Source of the DNA: Candidatus Zophobacter franzmannii
GTDB taxonomy: Bacteria; Cloacimonadota; Cloacimonadia; Cloacimonadales; JAFGVF01
Length of the DNA stretch: 6,429 nt
Assembly: GCA_030765245.1 (NCBI GenBank)
Contig: JAVCCX010000274.1
Coordinates: 1-6,429, forward strand
Direction of reading: 5' to 3'
The notes below the pieces were generated by a model that saw nothing but the letters and a program-made list of their open reading frames with translations, ran no database searches and had not been told where the DNA came from. How positions within the stretch are numbered: the stretch's first letter is position 1; each line of letters opens with the position of its first letter. Made by a program: the position numbers and the translations under genes. Below are positions 5,801-6,429 of this stretch, one piece after another.

Positions 5801-6429
5801 GGTAACTCCAGTTATTATAGGCATATCTGAGAAAATCTTTTATCCCCTGTGGACTCTTGATACCGAAGCTGAATTCGTCATATATATCTTGAACATCAAC
5901 AAGCTTAACTATCAACCCAGAATCTTCCCAATGTTGTTTAAAATTCTCAACCGCTTCGACTTCAAGGAAGTCATTTATAGTAATCATAACTAATTCACCA
6001 ACATTAGAGTGACTCTTAAGAAAAGAAGGATAATCAGGGACGATTCTATCAGGTAAAAGTTTTTGTTCTTCAGTTACTGCAACATAATCTAACCCATCAG
6101 TAATAACACTATCCTGGAATGTAACCAAATATGGAGCCCCCCCGGTTTCGCTGAAAGGAGTGATTTGAAGGTTCTCCATAAACCCAACACCTAACTTATA
6201 GACACCGACATCATTTGAAGAGAATCCATCAACTTCAAATTGATAAAGCCCATATGGTCTATTTGAAGGTTTTGTAAACTTCAAAAAATCAGTGTCAGTT
6301 TTAAACTCTCGCCAGTATGTCAAATCTATGTAGTCAAGAAATATAACCTCTAAATTCCCTGATTGCGTATCACCAGGCATACTTATGTATAGGCTATTGG
6401 TACCATGATATAAGTATGAGTTTGCTAAA
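2853..6429 (-). CDS. porU: PorU-like type IX secretion sortase (peptidase C25 family), partial at N-terminus
   Basis: Probable cell-surface cysteine peptidase that removes the C-terminal sorting domain of T9SS cargo and anchors the cargo. Numbering is from the Met codon at 6378-6380, but that is not the start: the frame stays open through 16 more codons to the window edge, so the N-terminus is missing. About 1,190 residues are visible. Residues ~1-120 resemble the C25 propeptide-like region. Residues ~130-490 form the catalytic domain, with FIGDGTY at 201-207, DGWYG at 237-241, GHGG around His360 and SLAC ending at Cys393. The His-Cys spacing of 33 equals that recalled for gingipain RgpB (His211/Cys244), so the dyad looks intact. 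Beta-sandwich domains follow, including a CARDB-like domain at ~700-800. Residues ~1066-1175 are a FlgD-like/T9SS type A sorting domain (NYPNP, then ANGVYFYKI). The stop codon lies inside the Shine-Dalgarno spacer of the PorV-like gene. A C25 cargo protease is the alternative; adjacency to PorV favours PorU. Confidence 0.85.
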   Translation of the reverse strand, partial: LANSYLYHGTNSLYISMPGDTQSGNLEVIFLDYIDLTYWREFKTDTDFLKFTKPSNRPYGLYQFEVDGFSSNDVGVYKLGVGFMENLQITPFSETGGAPYLVTFQDSVITDGLDYVAVTEEQKLLPDRIVPDYPSFLKSHSNVGELVMITINDFLEVEAVENFKQHWEDSGLIVKLVDVQDIYDEFSFGIKSPQGIKDFLRYAYNNWSYPHIKYAVFIGDGTYNENDNSSYEQYNLIRAKKVWSNHVGATACDGWYGSIIGDDDVPEIIISRIPARTPEDIENLYDKVISYKGLQETDSPWRGRITLTSGGSPGDGHDLFAQQEETIRKYGIPDDYFVTRVYAATVAPTPSSYYGGTFKLKDSISEGLSFLQFIGHGGGRIWADFNLLNFADIQNLTNDNYFFVSSLACYSSAFDSGGSCISEGLVLEKDKGAVGAFGFTGVGYVTFDLNFGMILAESLFNPQFNSVGEAYNYTLARYNAFETSSVGRDGLIRAFAYLGDPTLSMHKLQKTVDITTDKEFYTQGDTIRIEVNFPANVEKAVPLILDENEVALNYLFALPVFNGQFDFEYVIPANLSNQYIKVRISGLSPDNEFVANKTIAVAEGAINSVVTEPEQPDSDDPFSISALVYTDEQIDYYDCNVKVVEYYSYLTSINERIKEDFYVPMELDGDNGLLTVSDVTVDTLNYIPGYHVILTVRGHSSDDIIESAPYDFVISGPDLALNSLEVVVENDTPSFAVDVANYGNGITPTCELTVSYFNGSVYEVIESVDVNPLLSGETRNIIIPTNEYANGFINLRADINPNHVFPEFTYTNNYITTSSNCNFYNTDDSNQILTSPDGNLDIDIPNGFFGENGVLGLEYFSFKEPVRQPDIRPIIQKYGDDVITYSIDVYNAELADSLGYFLNGKTLKITSYFSETDSLTQAQKYDDKYRLFRWNEQFKKWFLSGGLVVPEENRVTYDIDRCGIYAMLRNEDTSAPSIEANVAEQEFTRGGYISSDGIVSFSFYDQNGIDVENYLPKVYLNGDEVDLGSISMAINSENINSVPLNYQLDLDAGNYVVKAECSDVNGNYQSLIINFKVNDEFDLIHLANYPNPIVAQAIEPVNDGRTRFTYILTAPADDVKIKVYTVSGRLVKTFKNLPKGVGYHEYPRTVYGWDCRDDEGFYLANGVYFYKIIAKQGGDKVEKIQKMAILR
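2856..2859 (-). promoter_or_regulatory. Ribosome binding site of the PorV-like gene, inside the end of the PorU-like gene
   Basis: GAGG formed by the last codons of the PorU-like ORF (CTG AGG, then TAA). It sits 5 nt upstream of the ATG at 2848-2850, and the PorU stop codon occupies most of the spacer. Ribosomes terminating on PorU would sit directly on this initiation site, so the two products are likely made in coupled amounts. Confidence 0.75.

Noticed and set aside
6378..6380. ATG as the true start of the large C25 protein
   Set aside because: The frame remains open for 16 further codons to the window edge, the residues there (for example SYLYHGTNSLYIS) look like normal protein, and no signal peptide follows this Met although the protein must be exported.
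1..6429. CRISPR array, tRNA/rRNA, insertion sequence or long direct repeats
   Set aside because: No regularly spaced repeats, cloverleaf-like segments, transposase-like ORFs or terminal inverted repeats were seen, and the genes are nearly contiguous.

Overview
All recognisable genes lie on the minus strand and read from high to low coordinates, packed as one probable operon. In transcription order they are: (1) a very large secreted peptidase C25 (gingipain-fold) protein that matches the type IX secretion system (T9SS) sortase PorU and enters from beyond the right edge; (2) an outer-membrane beta-barrel of the PorV family; (3) a small outer-membrane lipoprotein with two fibronectin-III-like domains; (4) after a 61-nt gap, a small SLBB polysaccharide-export protein whose signal peptide lies in a different reading frame from its body; (5) the N-terminus of a Wzz-type polysaccharide co-polymerase or tyrosine kinase that leaves through the left edge. 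I see no plus-strand gene, RNA gene, mobile element or CRISPR array, and no gene-free stretch longer than 61 nt.

Organism. T9SS parts (PorU and PorV side by side, and a C-terminal FlgD-like/T9SS sorting domain) point to the Fibrobacteres-Chlorobi-Bacteroidetes (FCB) superphylum. The DNA is clearly AT-rich. Three of the four junction start sites have strong Shine-Dalgarno motifs (AGGAGG, GAGGT, AAGAGGT), and two genes start with GTG. Classical Bacteroidota use Shine-Dalgarno motifs weakly, so I lean towards an FCB candidate phylum such as Marinimicrobia or a relative. That placement is inference.

How the genes may work together. In Porphyromonas gingivalis, PorU and PorV form the cell-surface attachment complex that removes the C-terminal signal from T9SS cargo and joins the cargo to A-type lipopolysaccharide. 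Here the same pair is tightly coupled (2 nt apart) to a lipoprotein gene, followed on the same strand by Wza/SLBB-like and Wzz-like genes that normally export and length-control surface polysaccharide. A plausible reading is that protein sorting to the surface and synthesis of its glycan anchor are encoded together. The window does not prove this.

The main oddity is the SLBB gene. A GTG-started ORF of 39 codons carries a good Shine-Dalgarno site and a signal peptide, and ends in an ATGA overlap with the SLBB ORF in the -1 frame. Joined, the two would give a normal exported protein of about 162 residues; separately, the SLBB domain has no export signal.
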